Part shown: in pieces, positions 12,201 to 21,752 of the stretch | How positions within the stretch are numbered: position 1 is the first letter of the stretch | Layout: the number at the start of each line of letters is the position of its first letter | Program-made: the position numbers and the translations under genes | NCBI GenBank assembly: GCA_947044365.1 | Contig: OX345648.1 | Coordinates: 4,562,981 to 4,626,980 of the forward strand | Length of the DNA stretch: 64,000 nucleotides | Reading direction: 5' to 3' | Source of the DNA: Petrosia ficiformis | Lineage: Eukaryota; Porifera; Demospongiae; Haplosclerida; Petrosiidae | The notes under the pieces: generated by a model | What the model was told of the DNA's origin: nothing | Database searches by the model: none | Seen by the model: the letters and a program-made list of their open reading frames with translations, nothing else

Positions 12201-15200
12201 GGCAGTCTGATGAGAGTTGTACAATTGTTGGTAATTTATCTGAGAGGAACAGCATTAGTGCAAGTGTGGAAAAGGAGGGAGTTGATGATATACATGTACA
12301 GAATGAAGACATAGGACAGCAAGTAGAAATAAAAAATGGAGGAGATGACCATGTTTATAAAAGGGAAATGAATGATAGTATTCACAGTGGAACCAATTTG
12401 ATACAAGGGTTGGAGGAAGAGACAAGAACTAATGGACATGAAAGAAGAGTAGATGATGACAGTAAGAAGAGGAGGAATTACGAAAGTGGAGGCAATAAAG
12501 GAAAAGATATTTCTGAGAATGGAACAGTAACAGCTGGTAATAAAAATCCTTTGGCATCATCAAGTAATACTACACTAAAACCTCGTGTGAGTCGCAGTTC
12601 TATGAGTAGCACTTCAACATCAATTATGCAGCATGTTCAGCTAGTTGCAAATCCTTTAGTAGGACTGGTACAAAGAGGAAATCCAACATCTACTGAAGTT
12701 ATCGGTGACTTACATTCCAAACAAGATCTTCAAGAATATGGCAGACACAGTAATATAGTGGCACTTTGTACTCTTGATGGTAAGTCACTTAGAGAGAGCA
12801 CTGTGGCCAGAGTTTTAGGTAAAAGGGCTTTGATATGGTCATGCTTTTGACATTGCCACCCTCCTTTCACTGAGCTCTGGCCAAAACATGGATACTTGTA
12901 CTAGTATTATAGGTATTACTAAAGATGGTTCACATTCATGATGACCTCAAAGTTAGGTTATAAAGACTTTAAATGTAATATAAAATGTCACCATACAGTA
13001 ACAGTAATTACCTTAGTTCTACTGTCAGTATAGTATAGTAATTACTGTCTTACTACTGTAGTGTTGAATCGACATGTATGATTTTGTAAGAACTACCTTT
13101 GAACTACTGAGTAATTACTGTACTGTATGGTGATTTAATACTGTAGTTTAATGTCAAGGTTAATACATGATTATACTGTAACTCAATAATGAAGTAATGG
13201 ATTGAAATTTGATATACACAAAAAAGAATGGGAAGGATACGTTTTGAAACTGGTGAAGGTAAAAAGATATTTGGTCATTCCAAACTAAAGTTATGTACAT
13301 TTTTCTGAGGTCAATGTGAAGTGAATTATTGGCATTCAGTTTAATTGTAATGTAAATATATTTACTGCCTACTATAGGATGTATCAGATTCTTGAAGGAT
13401 GAGAAGAAAATGTGGGAACACCAAGTTGATCGAAATTTATTCTCAATTTCCAAACTTGATGTTACAGTGAGTAATAATAGTGTTGTTTCAGTTAAATAAA
13501 ATCCCTTTTAGTAAGGCATAGTGACTTTTAGTAAGGTATTGTGACTTTTAGTAAGGCATTGTGACTTTTAGTAAGGTATTGTGACTTTTAGTTAACTATA
13601 ATAACTAAAATCCCTTTTAGTAAGGCATAGTGACTTTTAGTTAACTACAATGTATAACTATAACTAAACCCCTTTTAGTAAGGCATAGTGACTTTTAGTA
13701 AGGTATTGTGACTTTGTTAACTATAACTATACCCTTTTAGTAAGGTATTGTGACTTTTTGTTAACTATAACTATACCCTTTTAGTAAGGTATTGTGACTT
13801 TTAGTTAACTATAACTATAACTAAACCACTTTTAGTAAGGTATTGTGACTTTTAGTTAACTATAACTATACCCTTTTAGTAAGGTATTGTGACTTTTAGT
13901 TAACTATAACTATAACTAAACCCCTTTTAGTAAGGTATTGTGACTTTTAGTTAACTAAACTATAACTAAATTACAGTCTATTGCAATAACTAAAACTAAA
14001 ACTCGTCCAATAATGAGTATTTTTTAGTTAGCTAACTTAAACTACATGTAAAACCCTTTTAGTAAGCTTTCACTTAGAAAATGTGTCTAGGAGGGGTCAC
14101 ACAGGGCTATCATGGTGTGCATATTGGCAATCAAATTCCAAGGGAGGGCAAACTCTATGGCAATGGGGGCAAATGCCCCACCCCACCCCCCCCCCCCCCC
14201 CCCTAAATGAAACACTGAAATGTAAGTATTTGTTTGATCAAAATTATTATTTTCCAAGTGCCTCACTACATAATAAATTATACATATGTATTCCATTAGA
14301 ACAATGGTCAAGATGAGGTGATCGTTTGTGCTTGGGATGGTACAACATACCTTTTAGATGATTCTCGTAATGTAGTGAAATTTGAATTTGAGGATAATGT
14401 GTGTGCTTTCTGTGCAGGTAATCTCATTATAATTACACTTATTTATCATTCAGTGTTCTGCCCTAGCTATTTAGAGTGGTGGGTGATTATTCCCTACCAA
14501 TATGGGCAAAAGAACACTGGTCTAGTACACTTACTGGGTATACCATCTTCACACAAATCAGTCTATCAACTGTCTATTAAGTGTTAACTTGTCTGTTAAA
14601 TTCAGTGATCTCTCTATTAGTCAATCTCTCTCTATAGATTCAGTTACTACTTCATCTATCCATACTTCCATTGATTCATCTATCTAGCATACATAGATTC
14701 AAATGCCAGTCCTTCTATCCATCTAGCAATCTATTGATGTATTCATTAATAAATCTATCTGTATATCCATCCACTGATACATCTCTCCATACATCCATCC
14801 ATCTATCCATACATGTACATCCATTGACTTACATACCAATTAATTGATCTTATCCATCCATCCATCACTCAAGTGATCAATAAACCATATACACTCAAAA
14901 ACATTCAAATATTGATTACTTCGTTCTTCATCAATTCGTCTGTCAGTCTATTAATGTGTTTAACAAATGTATATCTTTTATCTCTTTTTAAGGTTCTTTG
15001 GGTTTCTCTTCTGAACACAACAAACCATGTCTCATTTATACCACTTTCTACAACAAAATTTATGTATATCATAATATTTTTCTTCCATCAATTGCACCTT
15101 CTAATCTTTCATTAGCACTATCACAACAGGTCAGTGTTTTCAGATAGTCAAACTGTATTATAATAATCATATAGGAATCAGGGCATAAACAAAGGTGGTA

Positions 15201-17175
15201 ACATTCGAAGGTTCGGTATAATTCTTTACCTTCGAAGGTAAAATCCATTCCACAAAAGTTCGCAATTAACACGTGGTTAATTATTTGCTGCAATAATTAT
15301 TTATAACTCTTAATTAATTATTACATTTGTCACGTGGAGATTGATAATGGCTAAGTGAAGAGACCATGGACGAGAGTGTGGACTTTCAAAAACTTGTAAA
15401 AATCACCTTCGTTTATGCCCTGATAGGAATGTATAATGTACATAGATACATGTACATGTATATCAGAGTTTTTGATAATGTTTGAAGCATGGGCCAAATT
15501 GGTTTAACAATGGATAGTGTGTACCATTAGGAATACATTTTAAGCCAATTAATAAAGAGATGATGGTTTTAGTGTCAATATAATCATGATTAACTGTACC
15601 ATCTGGCCCAAAGAGAAAACTATGCAGTGCCATAGGCTAATGGTGCACCATACAAAAGCACTGATGGATATAACATCATATAAGCACATGTACAGTTGTG
15701 CACAGTACTAGAACCTCAACACTCAGAATTAAGGACACCTCCTAGTGTCTTTGTCCCAATACAATGTAAAGTGTATTAAATGACACTTCCACTAGTCCCA
15801 AAGTGTCCTTTATAAAGAGTTCCATTGTACATCCAGGTTCATGTTACATTGTCTGTTGTACATTGTACATGTACATGTACAATGGATTACTACATGTACA
15901 GTATAGGTTGTTATGCAAGTCAATACAGTAAGCTTCTGCTATGTACATTGTACATGTACATGTACAATGGATTACTACATGTACAGTATAGGTTGTTATG
16001 CAAGTCAATACAGTAAGCTCCTGCTATGTACATTGTACATGTACATGTACAATGGATTACTACATGTACAGTATAGGTTGTTATGCAAGTCAATACAGTA
16101 AGCTCCTGCTATGTACATTGTACATGTACATGTACAATGGATTACTACATGTACAGTATAGGTTGTTATGCAAGTCAATACAGTAAGCTCCTGCTATGTA
16201 CATTGTACATGTACATGTACAATGAATTACTACATGTACAGTATAGGTTGTTATGCAAGTCAATACAGTAAGCTCCTGCTATGTACATTGTACATGTACA
16301 TGTACAATGAATTACTACATGTACAGTCAGGAGCCCATAATGACGTTGACCAGAAAGCGTAAGAGTCAGAGCGGTAAACGACCACGCATTTAATTAAATT
16401 GGGCAAACTATCTGTCTGACGGTCTGTTACTATTTTTAGAACCCACACGTATACAACTTCATTAAATATGGCGTCTACACTTCGACGATCTTCAAGGTTA
16501 GCTATGAAACGAACACGTATAGAAGCATAAATGGAGTCATCTACTATCAGGAAAGTGAGAGCATGCTTTGGGGAAGCCGAGAAATAACTGTTTAGTCCTA
16601 TTCAAGAGTGTTTGACATCATTGCCTTCTGTCATTGAAATGATTGCAGTGAAGGCTTCCGACTACTTTGTCAATGACTTAACTAGGAACATCTTCACAGT
16701 CTACACGAGCCAGAATATCGCTCAATTCTTTTCTCTGTTATACAGGAAACTTAGTCAATGTAGTATATAGTAGCTGTTCATTTTGTAGAAGCCATATGCC
16801 ATATTTCACGAAGGCGTGTACATGTGGGTTCTAAAAATAGTAACAGACGGTCAGACAGATAGTTTGCCCAATTTAATTAAATGCGTGGTTGTTTACCGCT
16901 CCTACTCTTACGCTTTCGTCATTATGGGCTCCTGGTACAGTATAGGTTGTTATGTATATCTACATTGTATACATAAGCTGTACTTAATTCAATTGCGAAA
17001 TGATTTATCGTAATTTTTAATAATACATTTTGTAGGAAATGTCAGAAGATTTAAGATTCATTTGGAAGACAATGACAGGTATAGTGTGTATAACCATAGC
17101 AACAAAATACATGATAATCATTTTTGTTAGTCATATATAGTAATGCACTGTTTTAGAATATTCAAATATGACTTT

Positions 17176-17209
<34 letters not shown>

Positions 17210-18207
17210 CGCGTATACATATATACTAGGGCTGGGATGATTAATGGATTAGTCAATCGATATTGAAAATTCTTTTTATTATCGATTCTAAGTCTGTGAT
17301 ACCGATTATGCTAATTATTTCAAAAGACATACTTTTCAAGCATGCAACAGTAAATAATGTACAATATGGAAGTGACAGGAAGCCTTTTTGATCATTAAAT
17401 GGGAGGAGTTTCCTGTATTAATTGACTGAATTGGCCTAATTACTTCCACTGATTTTAATTGATTATCAATGGATTTGAAGTTAGTGATAATCTATTTCAC
17501 AATCTCAGCCAATTCCCAGCCTTAGTATATACCGGGGTTGGGGCCGATTACAAAGACATGATTACGATTACGATTACACCATGATTACTGAGACTGATTA
17601 CGATTACAATTACGGTCAAAAAATGCTGATTATGATTACGATTACAAAACCATGATTACGATTATGATTACAATAACATACACTTTTTTCTTGGAAATAG
17701 GAAATGAACAATAACTATTAGATTTTAACTATTATATCTTATGATTTATGAACAATAACTATTACATCTAATGAACATCAACTTTTCAAAAAGTTCATCA
17801 TGGATAAAGCACCTTTCAGGTCTAAAGATTTTTCCAGCAATGGAAAAAAGTCGCTCAACTGGTGCACTTGAGGCTGGAACTTGCAGGAAATGACAAGCAA
17901 TGATTACAGATGATTACATATGATTACAGAGCATGATTACGATTACAATTACAATTACACAAAAAGTGTAATTGATTACAATTGATTACGATTACAATCG
18001 TAATCGGCCCCAAGCCTGGTATATACACATGTAAATGATGCCAATCTGATATTACATCTACATGTACATTCTAGTATTTAATGAAAATGTATTTCTTCAT
18101 ATAATTATCTCTTTATTATTTACTGACTAAGTTTATATATTTCAGATCAGCAAAAAAGAGAATTACTACACCAAATACTGTATCTTAAAAATTTCCATTC
18201 ATTGTGA
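9260..18207 (+). CDS. ITFG2: ITFG2, KICSTOR complex subunit homologue, 12 exons
   Basis: Exons: 9260-9367, 9812-9910, 10211-10252, 10686-10760, 10816-10912, 11357-11475, 12041-12779, 13378-13466, 14300-14417, 14993-15129, 17036-17078, 18146-18207. They total 1728 nt, or 575 codons plus TGA. The protein follows human ITFG2 (about 447 aa) along its length: N-terminal LRSVSFVERLELEF, FG-GAP-like LGDVDGDG, ELFVGHTDRVVGVYRW, VLVSQPGG, ALCTLDG, VIVCAWDGTTYL, FEDNVCAFCAG and C-terminal ELLHQILY. Exon 7 (residues about 181-426) adds a long hydrophilic acidic insertion, which accounts for the extra length. In vertebrates ITFG2 forms KICSTOR with KPTN, KICS2 and SZT2, and recruits GATOR1 to lysosomes to restrain mTORC1 on nutrient loss. 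The start at 9260 has a second in-frame ATG three codons later, which aligns with the human start. Confidence 0.92.
9441..9760. mobile_element. MITE with ~38-bp terminal inverted repeats
   Basis: The left end GTCTAGAGTGCCAGTATTGG (9441 onward) is matched by the reverse complement of the right end (ending at 9760), GTCCAGAGTGCCAGTACCAG. Homology extends about 38 bp through AATTTATAGCT. TTAATTAA-type sequence flanks both sides. No coding capacity is seen. It lies in ITFG2 intron 1. Confidence 0.7.
10018..10160. mobile_element. Foldback MITE, AGTAATTACTGT family, copy 1
   Basis: The ends read CCACAGTAACAGTAATTACC and GAGTAATTACTGTACTGTAT, which are imperfect inverted repeats. Further copies lie at 12988-13134 and 28890-29095. 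Length is about 140-210 bp with no coding content. It lies in ITFG2 intron 2. Confidence 0.6.
10447..10650. mobile_element. Dispersed ~200-bp element, GGTGCACCAT family, copy 1
   Basis: This starts GATAAGCTCATATGGTGCAC and continues through a CTCTCTTTGGGCCAGATGGC core to GAGCTAATTTGACCCAT. Sister copies lie at 15470-15660 (reverse), 30290-30490 and 53000-53215 (reverse). The ends are imperfectly complementary (TGGTGCACCAT internally palindromic). No protein-coding content; presumably a MITE. Confidence 0.6.
11009..11258. mobile_element. MITE, TTCAC(G/A)TTCAC family, copy 1
   Basis: The ends CATTCACGTTCACCATGACC and GAGGACATCGTGAATGTGAA are inverted repeats of each other. The core includes ACAGTATAATCATGTATTAA and CTTATGACATTAAACTGTAC. 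Other copies are at 11580-11999, 12927-13325, 25450-25735, 27940-28345, 41099-41345, 45070-45245, 45715-45880, 61300-61545, 62185-62440 and 62745-62995. This is the most abundant interspersed family in the window. Confidence 0.75.
11580..11999. mobile_element. Head-to-head double copy of the TTCAC MITE
   Basis: A forward partial copy starts at 11580 with TCTGTTCATATTCACCATGA. It contains an internal duplication of the TTTAATGTCATAAGG segment and is joined to a reverse copy ending TTGTGAACGTGAACAGA near 11999. The whole forms a large imperfect palindrome in ITFG2 intron 6. Confidence 0.6.
12927..13325. mobile_element. TTCAC MITE interrupted by a second MITE
   Basis: A copy of the TTCAC family begins GTTCACATTCATGATGACCT and ends TTTTCTGAGGTCAATGTGAA. 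It is split at about 12988-13134 by a copy of the AGTAATTACTGT foldback element (CACCATACAGTAACAG ... TACTGTATGGTG). The order of insertion is therefore visible: the TTCAC element is older. It lies in ITFG2 intron 7. Confidence 0.65.
13493..14065. repeat. Expanded CTTTTAGTAAGG / TTAGTTAACTA array
   Basis: Many imperfect tandem copies of CCTTTTAGTAAGGTATTGTG followed by ACTTTTAGTTAACTATAACT, of varying length. The same ends occur as a dispersed single-copy element at 25745-26250, 29960-30060, 30600-30830, 33610-33965, 45455-45690, 54455-54620, 56220-56465, 60305-60500, 62690-62745 and 63000-63125. Here one end has been amplified locally in ITFG2 intron 8. Confidence 0.75.
14186..14203. repeat. 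Poly-C run of 18
   Basis: An uninterrupted run of 18 cytosines follows CCCCACCCCA. It is the only long G/C homopolymer in an AT-rich window and could fold as an i-motif or G-quadruplex. The run length may be an assembly estimate. Confidence 0.85.
15179..15422. mobile_element. hAT-type MITE with perfect 8-bp target duplication
   Basis: The element starts CAGGGCATAAACAAAGGTG and ends CACCTTCGTTTATGCCCTG. It is flanked on both sides by ATAGGAAT (15171-15178 and 15423-15430). An 8-bp duplication and CAGGG-type ends are hallmarks of the hAT superfamily. At 244 bp there is no transposase. It lies in ITFG2 intron 10, just after the exon at 14993-15129. Confidence 0.85.
15470..15660. mobile_element. 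GGTGCACCAT-family element, reverse copy
   Basis: Reverse-oriented copy of the element at 10447-10650, including GGCCAAATTGG, ATTAACTGTACCATCTGGCC and CTAATGGTGCACCAT. It is truncated relative to the other copies and carries no coding content. Confidence 0.6.
15855..16327. repeat. 85-bp tandem array in ITFG2 intron 10
   Basis: About 5.5 nearly identical 85-bp units, each with ACATTGTACATGTACATGTA then GGATTACTACATGTACAGTA and GGTTGTTATGCAAGTC. Near identity suggests recent amplification. 85 is not a multiple of 3, so the open frames of about 62 codons here shift from unit to unit and are not genes. A MITE interrupts the last unit. Confidence 0.9.
16328..16934. mobile_element. 607-bp MITE with ~110-bp TIRs, P- or hAT-like
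   Basis: The left arm (16328-16449) starts CAGGAGCCCATAATGACG. The right arm (about 16823-16934) is its inverted repeat, ending CGTCATTATGGGCTCCTG. GTACAGT occurs on both sides (16321-16327 and 16935-16941), giving a 7-bp target duplication that interrupts the last unit of the 85-bp array. The 370-bp centre has short coding-like stretches (for example MASTLRRSSRLAMKRTRIEA then stop) but no transposase. A 7-bp duplication with CA ends fits P-superfamily elements; a decayed hAT is the alternative. Confidence 0.8.
17227..17524. mobile_element. hAT-like MITE, TAGGGCTGGGA ends
   Basis: The ends TAGGGCTGGGATGATT and AATTCCCAGCCTTA are inverted repeats, with near-matching 8-bp flanks (atatatac / gtatatac). 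The interior contains AAGCCTTTTTGATCATTAAA and GGAGGAGTTTCCTGTATTAA. A reverse copy is at about 55715-56048. No coding capacity. It lies in ITFG2 intron 11. Confidence 0.75.
17533..18018 (-). mobile_element. Decayed hAT transposon with transposase C-terminal remnant
   Basis: The ends CGGGGTTGGGGCCGATTAC and GTAATCGGCCCCAAGCCTG are inverted repeats. Both flanks are GTATATAC (17525-17532 and 18019-18026), an 8-bp target duplication. On the minus strand, about 17765-17900 reads ACHFLQVPASSAPVERLFS followed by IAGKIFRPERC and a short DELFEKLMFIRC stretch. This is the characteristic hAT C-terminal dimerisation (hATC) motif (SSAPVERLFS.AG). The rest of the transposase is missing, and simple GATTAC repeats fill the ends. 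Confidence 0.85.
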
Positions 18208-18713
18208 TTCATTTAACTTCAGATTCATATTTGTATGTATACATATATTTAGTCATTAATTTTTGATCAAACACTCAGTTATACCCTCAACTATTTGTTT
18301 GTGCCTACAATTACGCAAGATTGCATGCCTACAATTACGCACTGCGTAAACATTATGTGCGTACAATTACACAATGCAATGAAAAATCAATACCAGATAA
18401 TAATATTATTGATCAAACATAACAAGGACATCATTATGTCACTCTAGGAAACGTTTTGGCTCAGTCTGAAACGATTGATTTTGCAATGAAAAAATCAATA
18501 CCAAGGCCATACATAGTTCAGGGTAAAAATTTGAATTTCGAGAGAATACTAAAATGCTCACGGTTCTAACAGACAATATTGTTGATCAAAACCACTTTGC
18601 AAACATAATAAGGACATCATTATTCTATGCAGGAAACATCTGGATTCATTCTGTAATGAAAAATCAGTACCATTAGAATTTTGAGAGAATACTAAAATGC
18701 TCATGGTTCTAAC
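18208..18713. other. Intergenic stretch downstream of ITFG2
   Basis: No gene is seen. It contains an imperfect duplication of about 150 bp: AGAGAATACTAAAATGCTCA is present near 18540 and again near 18683, each preceded by repeats of a GATCAAA...AAGGACATCATTAT segment. It also has short tandem copies of GCCTACAATTACGCA. Confidence 0.5.
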
Positions 18714-18894
18714 TGGACATGTCTCTTTCTTTATTTTCACATGTATTATACATATACATACATACATATGTGCACACACACACGCACACACAGAGGAGTT
18801 CATACTAACATTCTTAACACCTTATTTCACATGTAGCTGGTACGTAATGTAGTGAATGTGGACTTTCATGTAACCAGATATAGAGCCATTGTTA
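18714..18894 (+). pseudogene. Displaced copy of KIF18 exon 7 and its upstream intron
   Basis: 18714-18894 closely matches 46367-46527. The shared sequence is the 3' end of a SINE-like element (GTCTCTTTCTTTATTTTCAC), a CA repeat, GAGTTCATACTAACATTCTT, the splice acceptor ATGTAG, and the first 58 nt of the kinesin exon (18837-18894). The copied exon would read NVDFHVTRYRAIV. It lies 27 kb upstream of the true exon, outside the gene, and runs directly into a minisatellite. Confidence 0.9.
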
Positions 18895-20313
18895 CCAGAT
18901 CAATCACTAAATCAATTACCAGATCAGTTACCAGATCGGTTACCAAATCAGTTATACCAGATCAGTTACCAGATTTGTCACCAGATCGGTTACCAGATCG
19001 GTTATCAGATCGATCACTAAATCAGTTACCAGATCGGTCACCAGATCGCTTACCAGATCGGTTATCAGATCAGTCATCAGATCGGTTACCAGATCGGTTA
19101 CCAGATCGATCACTAAATCGGTTACCAGATCGGTCACCAGATCGCTTACCAGATCGCTTACCAGATCGATCACTAAATCGGTTACCAGATCAGTCACCAG
19201 ATCGGTTACCAGATCAGTTACCAGATCGATCACTAAATCGGTTACCAGATTGGTAACCAGATCGCTTACCAGATCGGTCACCAGATCGCTTACCAGATCG
19301 GTTACCAGATCGGTCACCAGATTGGTCACCAGATCAGTTACCAGATCAGTTACCAGATCAGTCACCAGATCGGTCACCAGATCGGTTACCAGATCGGTCA
19401 CCAAATCGGTTACCAGATCGGTCACCAGATCGCTTACCAGATCGCTTACCAGATCGGTCACCAAATCGGTTACCAGATCGGTCACCAGATCGGTCACCAG
19501 ATCGCTTACCAGATCACTTACCAGATCGGTCACCAGATATGTCACCAGATCACTTACCAGATCGATCACTAAATCGGTTACCAGATCGGTCACCAGATCG
19601 GTTACCAGATCAGTTACCAGATCAGTCACCAGATCGGTCACCAGATCGGTTACCAGATCGGTCACCAGATCGGTCACCAGATCGGTTACCAGATCAGTTA
19701 CCAGATCAGTTACCAGATCAGTCACCAGATCGGTTACCAGATCGGTTACCAGATCGATCACTAAATCGGTTACTAGATCGGTCACCAGATCGGTTACTAG
19801 ATCAGTCACCAGATCGATCACTAAATCGCTTACCAGATCGGTCACCAGATCGCTTACCAGATTGCTTACCAGATCGGTCACCAGATTGGTCACCAGATCA
19901 GTTACCAGATCGATCACTAAATCGGTTACCAGATCGGTCACCAGATCGCTTACCAGATCGGTTACCAGATCAGTTACCAGATCAATCACCAGATCGGTCA
20001 CCAGATCGGTCACCAGATCAGTCACCAGATCGGTCACCAGATCGGTTACCAGATCAGTTACCAGATCGCTTACCAGATCAGTCACCAGATCGCTTACCAG
20101 ATCGCTTACCAGATCGGTCACCAGATTGGTCACCAGATCAGTTACCAGATCGATCACTAAATCGGTTACCAGATCTGTCACCAGATCGGTCACCAGATCG
20201 GTTATATACCAGATCGGTTACCAGATCAGTCACCAGATCGGTTACCAGATCGGTTACCAGATCATTCACTAAATCGGTTACCACATCGGTTACCAGATCA
20301 ATCACTAAATCCC
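18891..20313. repeat. 12-bp minisatellite (GTTACCAGATCG), ~118 copies
   Basis: Tandem copies of GTTACCAGATCG with frequent G/A, T/C and CTT/GTC variants; interspersed units read ATCACTAAATCG. Because 12 is divisible by three and few variants create stops, open frames run through it on both strands (VTRS, PDRL/PDRS and DLVT repeats, up to 413 codons). These are by-products. The first units continue directly from TAACCAGATATAGAGCCATT of the copied kinesin exon, which contains the seed TAACCAGAT. Confidence 0.93.
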
Positions 20314-20990
20314 AAAGTGCAAAGCATAGTTCATCAATTTACTTATTTTCTTCTATTTTGCATGCTTTTTAATAAACAAGAAACAATATATTTATTAATG
20401 ATTTTTAATACTCATAAAGACAATGACTATAATGTAATTGCACAAGAGATCTTATTACAACATGACCCTTAATATGCAGTTAGATAAACCAGTAACACCA
20501 TAATGGCATGTCTAATGTTGTGCTATTAGTTTGTTGATCTTCCAAGTTTTGTACATCTTGTTCTCAATAACACATTAATTTTTTGGGGGTTTTCAATAGT
20601 TCTTTATTTCTTCTGGTTAAAATACTTTCTTGGGAGAGTAACGTAGTCACATTTGAATTTGAGGACAATGTTTGCACTTTTTGTGCCAGCTCATTATACT
20701 TGTACTTAATTACAGTTTTTGTGAAATATCTTGCATTTAGTGCTGTTAATTAATTCTGTATTAGAACCTACCTATATGTATTTTCTGTGATGTGATAGAG
20801 GTAGATCTAGTTAATTTATCCGAGCGAGAGGTACATTGGTTAAGTCATCTGAGAAGTTGTTATTGTAAATGCACAAAAAATCATAAAATTAAATTGAAAT
20901 CTATTAAAAAATCTTAAATGAAAGGTTAAGTCACATTATTTAAAAGAGTGGCTAGGACACTTGTGTTGTACCATAACACCTGTTAACACT
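20314..20990. other. Intergenic stretch with an ITFG2 exon relic
   Basis: AT-rich sequence without a recognised gene. At 20640-20688 it contains a degenerate piece of ITFG2 exon 9 (reads NVVTFEFEDNVCTFCA; the true exon has NVVKFEFEDNVCAFCAG). Nothing else could be identified. Confidence 0.6.
20640..20688 (+). pseudogene. Fragment of ITFG2 exon 9
   Basis: AACGTAGTCACATTTGAATT and GAGGACAATGTTTGCACTTT match the end of the real exon at 14370-14417 with several substitutions. The donor GCAGGTAAT of the real exon has become GCCAGCTCAT, so this copy cannot be spliced in the same way. It lies 6 kb downstream of the parent exon and outside the gene. Confidence 0.75.
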
Positions 20991-21752
20991 TTCATACATC
21001 TTTGGTACTGTTTCCAGGAGGGATGTATCTTTCACTGAATAGAGAAAATAATACTTATATAATTGATGGGTTCAGAATCATATAGTGAGCTATCCCAAAA
21101 TCAAACTGTAACTTGTCCATATACGTGTAATTATAAATGAATGGCAAGAGAAGCATAATGAATGGTATAACCCACAATACAGTAATATACCCAGGTTAAC
21201 TTGAAAACACTCTCAATATGAGTTTTAGGAGTAGATAAAAGTTGGAGAAATCAGAAATGGTTTATGATTATTTGGTAGTGAGGTACATGTACTTTTTACT
21301 GCATTATTCTACATGATTTTGGGTCAGTCCACTTGAAAATTTAGTATGCACCATCGAAATAATTTGGATTAAATTTTGTGAATATTTGCTTGGTTTTACT
21401 GTTTTGTGGGTTAAATACAATGTGGCTCATGGCATTGGAATTATTAATAATTAAAGATACACTAAGCCTACTGTTAATTATGTCCACTAAATTTAGTGTT
21501 TTTAAATGCTCAGATTTAGCAATGAATGTCTGAGCGAAGCCTAATATGTCTTGATCATATCATGTCATGTCATAAAGTACATTTTTTTAGCGGTTACTAA
21601 TTTAAGCTAATATTGCGTTAGTTGCTAAAATAGCTAAAATTAATACACGCAATTATAAAAGTAGACTGAGTTAATGATTAGATTAAAACACAGTTGCTAA
21701 ACAATGAAAAAATGATAATTAACTTTCCATTAGCATAATACATTGTAGCTAC

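Noticed and set aside
18852..20372. Open frames of 134-413 codons on both strands (VTRS, PDRL, DLVT repeats)
   Set aside because: All are frames of the same 12-bp minisatellite.
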